Source: Caldisphaera sp. (GTDB taxonomy: Archaea > Thermoproteota > Thermoprotei_A > Sulfolobales > Acidilobaceae). From it: a DNA stretch of 43,659 bases. Position 1 is the first letter of the stretch. Each line of letters starts with the position of its first letter. A program made the position numbers and the translations under genes. The stretch covers positions 1 to 43,659 of the forward strand of contig NZ_JAGDXI010000023.1 in NCBI RefSeq assembly GCF_023256325.1, written 5' to 3'. This document shows, piece by piece, positions 32,620-40,946 of the stretch. Below the pieces are notes generated by a model that was not told the origin of the DNA, ran no database searches, and worked only from the letters and a program-made list of their open reading frames with translations.

Positions 32620-33405
32620 ATGTTTATAATATTGTTGGGCACTGCCGGTGCGGGAAAAAGCACGCTAGCAGGGGAGCTAAAATCTACTATGGAAGACACA
32701 GGAGCAAATGTTGCCATAGTAAATTTTGATCCAGCTGCAGAAAAGTTGCCATATGATGCTGATGTAGATGTAAGAGACTACGTAAAAATTGAAGATTTTT
32801 TTGATAAGGGTTTAGGACCTAATGGTTCTCTTATAAGTGCCGTAGATTCTCTAATAAATTATTCCGATAAAATAAGGGAGGAAATAGACAAAATAAATCC
32901 AGATTTTACAATAATAGATACTCCAGGACAATTAGAACTATTTGCGTATAGAATTGGCGGTCCACTAGTTTTAAACTCTATTATTTATAATGAGAAATCA
33001 GTTGTTATTTTTTTAATGGATTCCATATTTTTTGATAACCCAGCTAACATAGTCTCCATATTAACCCTTGCAAGTTCAGTAAATACAAGGTTCAGAAAAC
33101 CTCAGATAAATGTTGTTAGTAAATCAGATCTGCTTGATAAAGAATTAATTGATGAAATAATACCAAGATTACATGAAGATGGTTATTTAGAATCCCTTTT
33201 AAGGGAATCAAAGGATATAGACGGTTATACTTTAGATTTGTCATTAAGTCTAGCAAAAGCTTTGTATGCGTCTGGATATTTCGGGCATATATTACCAATA
33301 TCTATTTTTAATGAACTAAGTTTAAGGCTGCTTTATGGAAAAATTCAAGAAGTGTTAACAGAAAGTGAAGATTATAAAATTTATGATAACGAAAATAATT
33401 TGTGA
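32620..33405 (+). CDS. GPN-loop GTPase
   Basis: A 261-residue P-loop GTPase of the XAB1/GPN family. Walker A is GTAGAGKST at residues 7-15, and the defining Gly-Pro-Asn insert is in DKGLGPNGSL near 61-70. Asp in IDTPGQLELF is G3, and VVSKSDLL near 165-172 is the base-recognition motif. Archaeal GPN proteins form dimers, and the eukaryotic relatives assemble RNA polymerase II. The archaeal role is not settled. ATG at 32620 is chosen because the fold starts at once and GGTGA is four bases upstream. A TTG at 32608 with the GGAGGT site is an in-frame alternative. It overlaps proC by four bases. Confidence 0.93.
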   Translation: MFIILLGTAGAGKSTLAGELKSTMEDTGANVAIVNFDPAAEKLPYDADVDVRDYVKIEDFFDKGLGPNGSLISAVDSLINYSDKIREEIDKINPDFTIIDTPGQLELFAYRIGGPLVLNSIIYNEKSVVIFLMDSIFFDNPANIVSILTLASSVNTRFRKPQINVVSKSDLLDKELIDEIIPRLHEDGYLESLLRESKDIDGYTLDLSLSLAKALYASGYFGHILPISIFNELSLRLLYGKIQEVLTESEDYKIYDNENNL

Positions 33406-34259
33406 AAAATTTAAAAGCTTTGAATTTTAAAAAATTGTGGGAATCAAATTTGGTTGATAGATCACTAGCTATTTTAGGCGCAGGGGTTATAGGGTCATCT
33501 ATTATAAGGTCTTTAATAGGATCCGGAAAGGATTGGAAAATAATAGCAACTGCGAGAAGCGATGAATCATTAAACAAGATTAAAAAAATGGGAATTGATG
33601 CAACAAGAGACAACATATATGCTGTAAAAAACTCTGATGTAATTATTTTAGCTATAAAACCTTCTCAGCTAATAAATTTAGCAGATGAGATTTCCCCATT
33701 TGTAAAGGAGAAGTTAATAATATCAGTTGTTGCCGCAGCTCCAATAAAATGGCTATCTAAAAAGTTGACTGGAGCAAAAATAGTTAGAGCTATGCCTAAC
33801 ATAAATTCTGAGACTTCATCGAGTTTTACGGTATTATCGACAAATTCTAATATAGATGCTGCATCAAAAAAACTAGTAGAAGAAATATTTTCTTCAATAG
33901 GTTATTATGAATGGGTAGACGAAAAATACATGAATGCCTTGACTGCGTTAAGCGGAAGCGCTCCAGCATTTTTGGCAGAGATTATAGATGCATTAGCTTT
34001 AGGAGGTATTGCTTCTGGCCTACCTAGGGATTTGGCTTATAAAGCCGTGTTATATACGATGCAAGGAACAGCAAAAACTTTGCTTGAAAAAGGTTGGTCT
34101 CCACATTATATAAGAGATCTAGTAATAACTCCAGCTGGGACCACAATAAGAGGTATTATGGTATTGCAAGGAAATGGGCTCAAAAGATCAATAATGGAAG
34201 CTGTATTGGAAGCGCAAAAAAAGGCAGATGAAATAGAAAACTACCTATTCAATTCTTAG
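33402..34259 (+). CDS. proC: Pyrroline-5-carboxylate reductase
   Basis: A 285-residue NAD(P)H enzyme making proline from pyrroline-5-carboxylate. The cofactor loop AILGAGVIGSSIIRSL is near residues 23-38. VILAIKPSQL near 84-93, VRAMPNINSET near 127-137 and the C-terminal signature LVITPAGTTIRGIMVL near 246-261 are all ProC features. About 20 residues precede the fold, more than usual, so a later start is possible. The start is GTG overlapping the GTPase stop, implying coupled translation. It ends nine bases before the convergent LutB-like gene. Confidence 0.94.
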   Translation: MKNLKALNFKKLWESNLVDRSLAILGAGVIGSSIIRSLIGSGKDWKIIATARSDESLNKIKKMGIDATRDNIYAVKNSDVIILAIKPSQLINLADEISPFVKEKLIISVVAAAPIKWLSKKLTGAKIVRAMPNINSETSSSFTVLSTNSNIDAASKKLVEEIFSSIGYYEWVDEKYMNALTALSGSAPAFLAEIIDALALGGIASGLPRDLAYKAVLYTMQGTAKTLLEKGWSPHYIRDLVITPAGTTIRGIMVLQGNGLKRSIMEAVLEAQKKADEIENYLFNS

Positions 34260-34268
34260 AACTAATAA

Positions 34269-35465
34269 TTATTTGGGTTTAACATAGATATTCTTTAATT
34301 TATGTATTAAACTTGATAGCGGTATCTCTACAGGACAAGCTGCATCGCATCTCATACAGCCTAAACAAAGCTCCGAGAGCTCCGCACCTTTCTCTATACC
34401 TTCAGTTATTGCCGTCCATCCTACCCCCATCGGGCCTCCATAAACTTTACCTCCCCATTTATTAGCTGTGATGTCCCAAACCGGACAAAATATTTGGCAG
34501 TTACCGCATCTAATACACCTAAGTTGGTCCCTTAATATATCATTTTTTATAGCTTCTTTTCTTCCATTATTTAAAAGAATTAAATGCATCTCGGGAGGGC
34601 CATGAGCACCATAAACTCTTCTATGGCCTATATCACCTGTCGAACTAGGACCAGATACCATGCTGACATATGTTGGCGGGTAAAGTCCTGCATATGAAGA
34701 CTGAACTAACACAACCTTAAATGCATCTATTAATGTTGGAACAATTTTTTCAATCCCAGCAATAGCTATATGCAATGGAGGCAAAGTGGTCACAAGCCTT
34801 ATATTGCCCTCGTTTTCTATCAAAAAAATAGACCCAGAATCAGCTGATATAGCATTTGCACCGCTTATTCCTACATCTGCATTTACAAATTTTTCTCTTA
34901 GAAATGGTCTAATTTTGGCAACTATTTGTTGAGGAGTTTCATTACCCTTTAATTCAATATTAAGTTTATTTTTAACTAAATTGATTACATCATTAACTGT
35001 CATATGAATTGCAGGCGCTATTGCGTGCATTGGCTTACCTTTCTCTAATTGAATTAGTAATTGCCCTAAATCAGTTTCCCACACTTCTTTTCCAACTTCT
35101 TCCAAATGCTCTCTAATTCCTACCTCTTCAGCGACCATACTCTTAGATAGGATAATCTTATTTCTTTCCCCTATAATTTTATCTAATATGTCTAAGGCGT
35201 CATCCTTAGTTTCTGCATAATGAGGATTACCATTTATAGACTTTAATGATTCCATAGCCATTTCTATATAATAATCTATATTTGATAACACCTTATTTTT
35301 AATTTCTTCAACTTCTTTTGCAAGCTTTGGAATATCTTTATGTAGATTTAAAAAATCTAAAACCCTTTTTTCTGACATAGGTACACTGCTTTCTAATGCT
35401 TCTCTAAAATCCTTATTTTTTAAAGTTTCAGAAATGTCAACTATTATATTTTCAAGATAATCCAA
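34269..35465 (-). CDS. LutB/LldF-type iron-sulfur protein with LUD domain
   Basis: A 398-residue protein combining an N-terminal helical and LUD (lactate utilisation) domain with two 4Fe-4S clusters. The LUD core contains VNADVGISGANAISADSGS near 196-214 and RLVTTLPPLHIA. Clusters are bound by CIRCGNCQIFCP and CLGCMRCDAACP near the C-terminus. In bacteria LutB acts with LutA and LutC in L-lactate oxidation to pyruvate. Here the adjacent gene is LutA-like, but no LutC is present. TTG at 35465 is chosen because GAGGTG is six bases upstream. It starts ten bases after the LutA-like stop. Confidence 0.88.
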   Translation of the reverse strand: MDYLENIIVDISETLKNKDFREALESSVPMSEKRVLDFLNLHKDIPKLAKEVEEIKNKVLSNIDYYIEMAMESLKSINGNPHYAETKDDALDILDKIIGERNKIILSKSMVAEEVGIREHLEEVGKEVWETDLGQLLIQLEKGKPMHAIAPAIHMTVNDVINLVKNKLNIELKGNETPQQIVAKIRPFLREKFVNADVGISGANAISADSGSIFLIENEGNIRLVTTLPPLHIAIAGIEKIVPTLIDAFKVVLVQSSYAGLYPPTYVSMVSGPSSTGDIGHRRVYGAHGPPEMHLILLNNGRKEAIKNDILRDQLRCIRCGNCQIFCPVWDITANKWGGKVYGGPMGVGWTAITEGIEKGAELSELCLGCMRCDAACPVEIPLSSLIHKLKNIYVKPK

Positions 35466-35475
35466 AGATAACACC

Positions 35476-36408
35476 TCATAGCATTTCTGAAATATCATGA
35501 ACTTCTGTATTATAATTGTTAGATACTTTGCTTAAATTTATATAACATATAGGGCACATAGTAATAACTTTATTTGAAACCGTGCTTAATTCTTCCATTC
35601 TATTTTTTGCAATTGCTTTGCTTAAAGAAGGAAATATAGCTTCTATAGGACCCCCACAGCAATATGTTATACTCTTATTTCTTCTTGGCTCTTTAATTTC
35701 ATATCCCTTCTTAGATAAAAGCTTTCTAGGAACATCAATCAAAGAAAGTCCCCTTGCATATATGCAAGAATCATGTATCACAACAGGATCTTTGTTCAAT
35801 TTACTTTCATCGTTAATTTCTATTAATTCTAAATAACTATTTACCTCTAAATCAAATCCATCAATATATTTAGGATAAACATTTTTTAATATATATGTAG
35901 TATGCGGATCTACTGTTATTATTTTTTCAGCATTGGATTGTTTCAACAATTTAAAAACTTTATTTATATGAATTTTAAATTTCTCTTCATCTCCCATATC
36001 ATAAAGCAATACACCACTATATATATCATTTTCATAAAGATATGAAAAAGTTATTTTGCTTTTTAACAAAAGGTTAGCAATAGAAGTTAGGACATTATAT
36101 GACCAAGAAATTAACTTTTTATCAGGTTGAGCCAGTTTATTTATTATATCTCTTGGGATACTTCTTGCAAATTTCAATGCTATATATCCACCTTCATCGC
36201 TTTTTTCCATGGCCATTAAATATAATGATAGAGATTCTATATAAGGTATAAGCTGATATAAAGCACCTGTATAAAGAACTACCTTACCTTCTCTATTAAA
36301 ATTATATTTTAATGCCCATTTATATGAAAATCCATCAGGAACTGGAACAGGATATCCTGTTTTTATGGTCAAATCTCCCATAAAATCTATGAGTTCTCTT
36401 ATTCTCAA
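35476..36408 (-). CDS. LutA/HdrB-type CCG-domain protein with degenerate first domain
   Basis: A 310-residue protein of the cysteine-rich CCG family (LutA, GlpC C-terminus, HdrB). The C-terminal CCG domain is intact: VVIHDSC, then YCCGGP near 246 and MCPICYINL near 285. In the N-terminal copy the expected cysteines are gone: the beginning reads VVLYTGALYQ, and the CCG position reads YSGVLLYDMG. Only one FeS or heterodisulfide-type site would therefore remain. It is upstream of the LutB-like gene with ten bases between them. Together they probably pass electrons from a 2-hydroxy acid, likely lactate or glycolate, but the flavoprotein or LutC partner is missing here. Confidence 0.85.
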   Translation of the reverse strand: MRIRELIDFMGDLTIKTGYPVPVPDGFSYKWALKYNFNREGKVVLYTGALYQLIPYIESLSLYLMAMEKSDEGGYIALKFARSIPRDIINKLAQPDKKLISWSYNVLTSIANLLLKSKITFSYLYENDIYSGVLLYDMGDEEKFKIHINKVFKLLKQSNAEKIITVDPHTTYILKNVYPKYIDGFDLEVNSYLELIEINDESKLNKDPVVIHDSCIYARGLSLIDVPRKLLSKKGYEIKEPRRNKSITYCCGGPIEAIFPSLSKAIAKNRMEELSTVSNKVITMCPICYINLSKVSNNYNTEVHDISEML

Positions 36409-36479
36409 TTTTAATGCCCATTTATGTTTAAAACTATGAAATTTTTAAGTTTAACTTAATAGATTTCTATGTGATGTAT

Positions 36480-37172
36480 TTATGAACTACTGCTTAAGCT
36501 CCAAGACTTCATATCTTCATCGTAAAAAACCATTCCTTTTTTGACTAACTTGTTGAATAGTTTACCTCCGTTTTCACCAAAATCCGATGCAAGAAGATCT
36601 TCAACTTCTTTAGCATCTCTTATAGCAATAGTCATTAATTTAGACTTAAACCTATCCCAATAATCTTTATCTAAAGCGATTCTTTCATCATCAAAATAAA
36701 GAACTATAGCTCCACTGCTTTCTAATTTTTTAAAATATGCGTCAGGATTCCTTAACCATTGTACTTCATCTGAGAAAATAACTCCTTGCTCTTTTAATAT
36801 GTCTATAGCTGTTTTCTTTTTAGACTTAGCTTCCTCTTTTTGTTGTAACTGCTGTGGCTTTTCTACTTTAGTCTCTTCTATGCTTTCCACTAGGTCTGCT
36901 ATCCTTGATGATAGATCATCTATTTTTTGAGTAAAAGGGTTTAACAAATCCTGCATAAGCCTTTCTATCCTTTTTGATATGGTTTCTATTAATTCCTTAT
37001 TAATTTGGGCTTGTTCTGCATTACCTTTTTCGACTGATGAAATAATTAGCTCCCTTATGTAATCATTTGGTAAAGAATAACCCTTTGCCTTAGCTATTTT
37101 TGATAGTATTTTGTAATCTTCTTCAGGAATTTCTATTTTTATAACGACGTTTTTCTTTGAATTTATTTCCAA
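36480..37172 (-). CDS. Ribbon-helix-helix-like protein with coiled coil and C-terminal globular domain
   Basis: A 230-residue protein. The first 50 residues (VVIKIEIPEEDYKILSKIAK and the following YIRELIISSV) look like a ribbon-helix-helix DNA-binding domain. Residues of about 60-110 are a coiled coil (IERLMQDLL, IDDLSSRIADLVESIEE), then a Lys/Gln/Glu linker. The last 100 residues form a folded domain rich in Trp and acidic residues with FSDEVQWLRNPDAYFKKLES. This suggests a dimeric DNA-binding architectural or regulatory protein. I do not know a characterised relative. TTG at 37172 is preferred, with GGTGA five bases upstream. ATG at 37184 is the alternative. It stands between two unrelated transcription units. 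Confidence 0.7.
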   Translation of the reverse strand: MEINSKKNVVIKIEIPEEDYKILSKIAKAKGYSLPNDYIRELIISSVEKGNAEQAQINKELIETISKRIERLMQDLLNPFTQKIDDLSSRIADLVESIEETKVEKPQQLQQKEEAKSKKKTAIDILKEQGVIFSDEVQWLRNPDAYFKKLESSGAIVLYFDDERIALDKDYWDRFKSKLMTIAIRDAKEVEDLLASDFGENGGKLFNKLVKKGMVFYDEDMKSWSLSSSS

Positions 37173-37344
37173 GCGTTTCACCATTTAATAATTGAAAAAC
37201 AAAGTTAATAATCTAACATACTCTTTGTTCAAAAATTAGGATAGAATGTAATATTTTATTGCTACTTTTATTTATGAATAGTATACCATCGAAATATATT
37301 TTGTAATCAATCTCAATATTTAATGACATAAATCAATAAATTAA

Positions 37345-37932
37345 CTATCCTAGTAAAATATATGCCGCAGTTATTATTAAAATAGAAACGATTAAGTAAT
37401 CAATAAGATAAGGCTTCAATCTAGACAAAGCTTTAAGAAATCCCTTATTAACTAATGATGTTACAAGAGATAGAGAGATTGTACTCGTTATTATAAACAA
37501 AATTATTATTAATAGAAGAAACTGCAATCCCATAGACGACGAACTGATAATAAGAGGCAATATAGCGGGATCTGGAAGAACGCTAACAATTAAAGATGTT
37601 GCCTCAACATTTCTATTTTCCTTTACCTCTCTTAAAGAGCTTAATAAAATATAGATGCAAACAACAAATATTATTGATACAGAGAAGTATTTTATATCAA
37701 TAAAATTGAAAAAATTCAAACCAATGTAAACTAATACGAGACTCAATAAAACAGAAACAAAGCTATGAAGAAAACCCAATAAACCTGAGATTAACATAAT
37801 AGTACTATAATTAAATCTTCTTCTAATCGATAAAACATTCAAGGGAACCCAATGATCAGGAGCAATCATATGAAGAGAGGAAATTAAAATTGTAAATATT
37901 ATTATTGCTAACGGATTCAATTTCATCATCAC
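37345..37932 (-). CDS. NicO-like metal transporter / membrane protein
   Basis: A 195-residue membrane protein with about six spans. The first span carries SLHMIAPDHWVPL, matching the His-x4-Asp-His metal motif of NicO/RcnA-type nickel-cobalt exporters and of related membrane proteins. The second reads GLLGFLHSFVSVLLSL, resembling the following Gly-His-Ser motif. The His-rich loop of full RcnA is missing, so the metal is unclear. GTG (37932) or an ATG six bases later could be the start. The downstream neighbour on the same strand is a ferritin-VIT1 iron transporter, which makes metal handling plausible. Confidence 0.68.
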   Translation of the reverse strand: MMMKLNPLAIIIFTILISSLHMIAPDHWVPLNVLSIRRRFNYSTIMLISGLLGFLHSFVSVLLSLVLVYIGLNFFNFIDIKYFSVSIIFVVCIYILLSSLREVKENRNVEATSLIVSVLPDPAILPLIISSSSMGLQFLLLIIILFIITSTISLSLVTSLVNKGFLKALSRLKPYLIDYLIVSILIITAAYILLG

Positions 37933-38016
37933 TGTTTTATTATAATTGAAGCTTTTAAAATCACGTATAAAAATTTACATCTTAAATCTTTTAGTTAAAG
38001 GTTTATTTTGATATTA

Positions 38017-38910
38017 TTAGCCAATCAATGCTCTTATTCCAAATACTTTTCCAATTAAATCTCCAAAGAAAAATCCTGCAATAGCAGTTAAGAACAACAT
38101 CAACAAACTTTCTATTATTTCCCTCGAAAACCTTTGGGTATGAATTATTGAACTATAATAAGTAAATCCGCTTATCATGGCAGTTGCAAAAAATAGAGAA
38201 ATAACAAATGCTTCTATTATATTTCTCAATAGCAAGTACGGTAAAGCTAATATTACTACTGTTAACAAATAGCTAAATCCAGTTACGATTGCACCTGCAG
38301 AGGCTCTTATAGCTTTTTCCTGTTTAGCCTGCAAGTATGCAGCCCCAGCCATTGATAAAGCAGCAGAAAAGCCTACAACCAAGCCTGCAACACCAGCTAT
38401 TATGGTTTTATCTGTAGCGCCCAAGAACCCTGCATGAACTCCAGAAACTTCAACTATAGCATCAGCAAGCCCTAAAGCAACATAGCTCAGATACTTTACT
38501 CTTACATCTTTTATATCTCCAATAATTTGCCTTTCATGAGTTTCTTCATCTTGAATGATTTTTTTCAATATAGATTTTTGATAATCATTTTCAAGCTTTC
38601 CTAAAAATTGTTTATACTCATCTATTGTAGCTGATTCGTTATTTTCTAGAACTTGCAAAGTAAAAACAGGGCCAAATAATCTATATAAAACTCTAAATAA
38701 TAATCCAGGTTTTATATCAGGCTCACATTCATGACCTATTATACTTTTCCAAAAATTATAATGCTCTAATTCCTGTTCAGATAGTTTTTTCAAATCATCT
38801 TTAATTTTATTATCTTTACTATAATTTGATAGCGTTTTATACAATAAATATGTATTTATTTCATCTTTACAATATTTTTCTACTTTTTTTAAATCTTCTT
38901 TCGTTAACAT
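38017..38910 (-). CDS. Rubrerythrin/ferritin-like domain fused to VIT1-type iron-manganese transporter (MbfA-like)
   Basis: A 297-residue fusion. Residues of about 1-135 form a ferritin-like four-helix domain with metal-ligand patterns EINTYLL, EQELEHYNFW and DEETHERQI. The C-terminal half has about five spans with the VIT1/CCC1 features GLADAIVEVSGVHAG near 149-163 and the AGAAYLQAKQEKA loop. MbfA-type proteins export iron or manganese, with the ferritin domain sensing or loading metal. The ATG has CAGGTG upstream. The stretch before it contains GTAAATTTTAC (38922-38932), a near-palindrome that could be an operator, though this is weak. It follows the S9 peptidase gene by 35 bases. Confidence 0.87.
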   Translation of the reverse strand: MLTKEDLKKVEKYCKDEINTYLLYKTLSNYSKDNKIKDDLKKLSEQELEHYNFWKSIIGHECEPDIKPGLLFRVLYRLFGPVFTLQVLENNESATIDEYKQFLGKLENDYQKSILKKIIQDEETHERQIIGDIKDVRVKYLSYVALGLADAIVEVSGVHAGFLGATDKTIIAGVAGLVVGFSAALSMAGAAYLQAKQEKAIRASAGAIVTGFSYLLTVVILALPYLLLRNIIEAFVISLFFATAMISGFTYYSSIIHTQRFSREIIESLLMLFLTAIAGFFFGDLIGKVFGIRALIG

Positions 38911-38945
38911 TTATAGCACCTGTAAATTTTACCAGTAAAAAGTTA

Positions 38946-40871
38946 TTAACTTAAGTGTTTTTTAAGCCATTCAGCCATAATCTCCATATATTTTATTCTC
39001 GTTTTTGGTTTACCGCTTCTTGTAAGATCATGATTTTCTCCTGGGAATAAAGCTATTTTTGTTTCCACTCCTAGCTGTTTCAAAGCAACAAAGAATTGCA
39101 TTGCTTGTTCATATGGACATCTATAATCTTCTAACGCGTGCATTATAAGCAATGGAGTTTCTATCTTATCCGAATAAAATAATGGACTTTTTTCTTTTAT
39201 TTTATCGAAGTCTGCCCACGGATTTTTAATTTCTAATTGGTCTGATGCAAAGTGCCATCCTATATCACTAGACCCATAAAAGCTAAACCAATTACTACAG
39301 CTCCTTTCCGTTATAGCTACCTTAAACCTATTTGTTTTCGTTATAATCCAGTTAGTCATAAAACCTCCATAACTGCCTCCAGCTACAGCTCCTTTATTTG
39401 GGTCTAAAGTTTTATTTCCTTTCAATGCGTCATCGACTATACGCATCAAATCAGAAAAATCTATTGTACCATATTTTCCTCTAATATCAGCAAACTCTTC
39501 TGTATAAGAATCACTACCATGAGGGTTACCATAAACAACTGTATAACCTTGGGCTGCTAAATAATGAAATATAAAATTGAAAGAATAGCCATAAAATGTT
39601 TTGGGTCCACCATGAATATATAGTATCCAAGGAGCATTTTCTTTATTTTCGTTGGATGGCAAAACCCAATAATCTAAATTTTCTCCATCTTCAGATTTAG
39701 TTTTATAATGTTTTGCTTTATTTAATTTCTTAGAACTTAGAAATCCTTCATTAAAGCTTGTAATTTTCTTATAATTAACACCATCATATAGATAAATTTC
39801 TTTTAATTCATTATCAGACATTTGAGTATATGCAATAATAGATCCACTTTCTGATATCGAGAATTCATCTATAGAAGATTCCTCAGGAGTTATAATGCCT
39901 TTTAGTCCTCCTTTCTCATTGGCTGCATATAAATTCACTTTTCCTTGATCGCTCAACAAGAAATATATATAATTATTATGAGACCAGTAAGCAGTTTCAT
40001 TACAAGAAGGACCTCTAACATCGCTATTTATTGAATTTTCTATATTTCTGTTTAAGCCAGGCCATACTTGCTTAACTTCACCTGTTTTTAGATCATAAAA
40101 ATATAGTTTATTATGCGTTGCATATCCTTTCTCCATCTTGTTTCCAATGAACGCAATTTTATCATCTTTTGGACTCCATAATACTTGAGAAATTGAATAG
40201 TTCTTTAATATGCTTATATCCTCATCAGTTTTTAAATTTCTTATTCTAATTTCGTTCAAAAATGGTTTAAGCTCCTCATAAGAATCGACATAAGCTATTT
40301 TCTGACCATCATGAGAAAAATCAAATGAAGATACTCCAAACTTACTATTTGTTATCTGAGAAACTATTCCATCAGGGTATGAAATTAGGAATAAATTAGA
40401 TGGTCTATCATAAATAAATCCTTCTCCATTAAAATATGGAGGTATATTTTCTATAACTAATGCCTCTCTTTTACTATAATCTTTCCAATCCTTACTAGTT
40501 GCTCTTGATAAAAATCCTATATTTTTACCATCACTAGACCACATAATTTTTGATATACCCTGTTTTTGGCTAAATAATTCATATTCTTCTCCACCAATTT
40601 TTAGGATATTTAATGAAATCCTTTTCTTTCTAATCCTCAAAAATGAAATTAAATTATCAATATTAGACCAAGAAGGGCAAATGTCTTTTTCGCCTTTTGT
40701 TAGAGGATAATATTCATTATTATCATAAATCCATATGTTACTCTTTGATTTGTTTTTATCCAAGTCGTATCTTGATACTACGAAAAGAACTTTTTGCCCA
40801 TTTTTTGAAATTATAGGACTAGAAACTAAAGATAAATTAGATAAATCTTCAGGCTTTAACTTTTCACTCAA
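38946..40871 (-). CDS. S9-family prolyl oligopeptidase / acylaminoacyl-peptidase
   Basis: A 641-residue serine peptidase. The first 360 residues form a beta-propeller with repeated WS-type blades (for example MWSSDGKNIGFLSR and LWSPKDDKIAFIG) that gates access to the active site. The C-terminal alpha/beta-hydrolase has the nucleophile in GGSYGGF near 496-502, the Asp in HALEDYRCP and the His in PGENHDLT. It removes N-acyl amino acids or cuts short peptides in the cytosol. No signal peptide is present. The start is TTG with GGGGAG upstream. An M1 aminopeptidase lies directly upstream on the same strand, and the two may act in sequence on peptides from the proteasome. Confidence 0.92.
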   Translation of the reverse strand: MSEKLKPEDLSNLSLVSSPIISKNGQKVLFVVSRYDLDKNKSKSNIWIYDNNEYYPLTKGEKDICPSWSNIDNLISFLRIRKKRISLNILKIGGEEYELFSQKQGISKIMWSSDGKNIGFLSRATSKDWKDYSKREALVIENIPPYFNGEGFIYDRPSNLFLISYPDGIVSQITNSKFGVSSFDFSHDGQKIAYVDSYEELKPFLNEIRIRNLKTDEDISILKNYSISQVLWSPKDDKIAFIGNKMEKGYATHNKLYFYDLKTGEVKQVWPGLNRNIENSINSDVRGPSCNETAYWSHNNYIYFLLSDQGKVNLYAANEKGGLKGIITPEESSIDEFSISESGSIIAYTQMSDNELKEIYLYDGVNYKKITSFNEGFLSSKKLNKAKHYKTKSEDGENLDYWVLPSNENKENAPWILYIHGGPKTFYGYSFNFIFHYLAAQGYTVVYGNPHGSDSYTEEFADIRGKYGTIDFSDLMRIVDDALKGNKTLDPNKGAVAGGSYGGFMTNWIITKTNRFKVAITERSCSNWFSFYGSSDIGWHFASDQLEIKNPWADFDKIKEKSPLFYSDKIETPLLIMHALEDYRCPYEQAMQFFVALKQLGVETKIALFPGENHDLTRSGKPKTRIKYMEIMAEWLKKHLS

Positions 40872-40946
40872 AATTCTCTCCCCAAAGTTATTTTATAATA
40901 AAAGAATAATAAGTTTTCACAGAAAATATTACAATTTTTAAAAATT

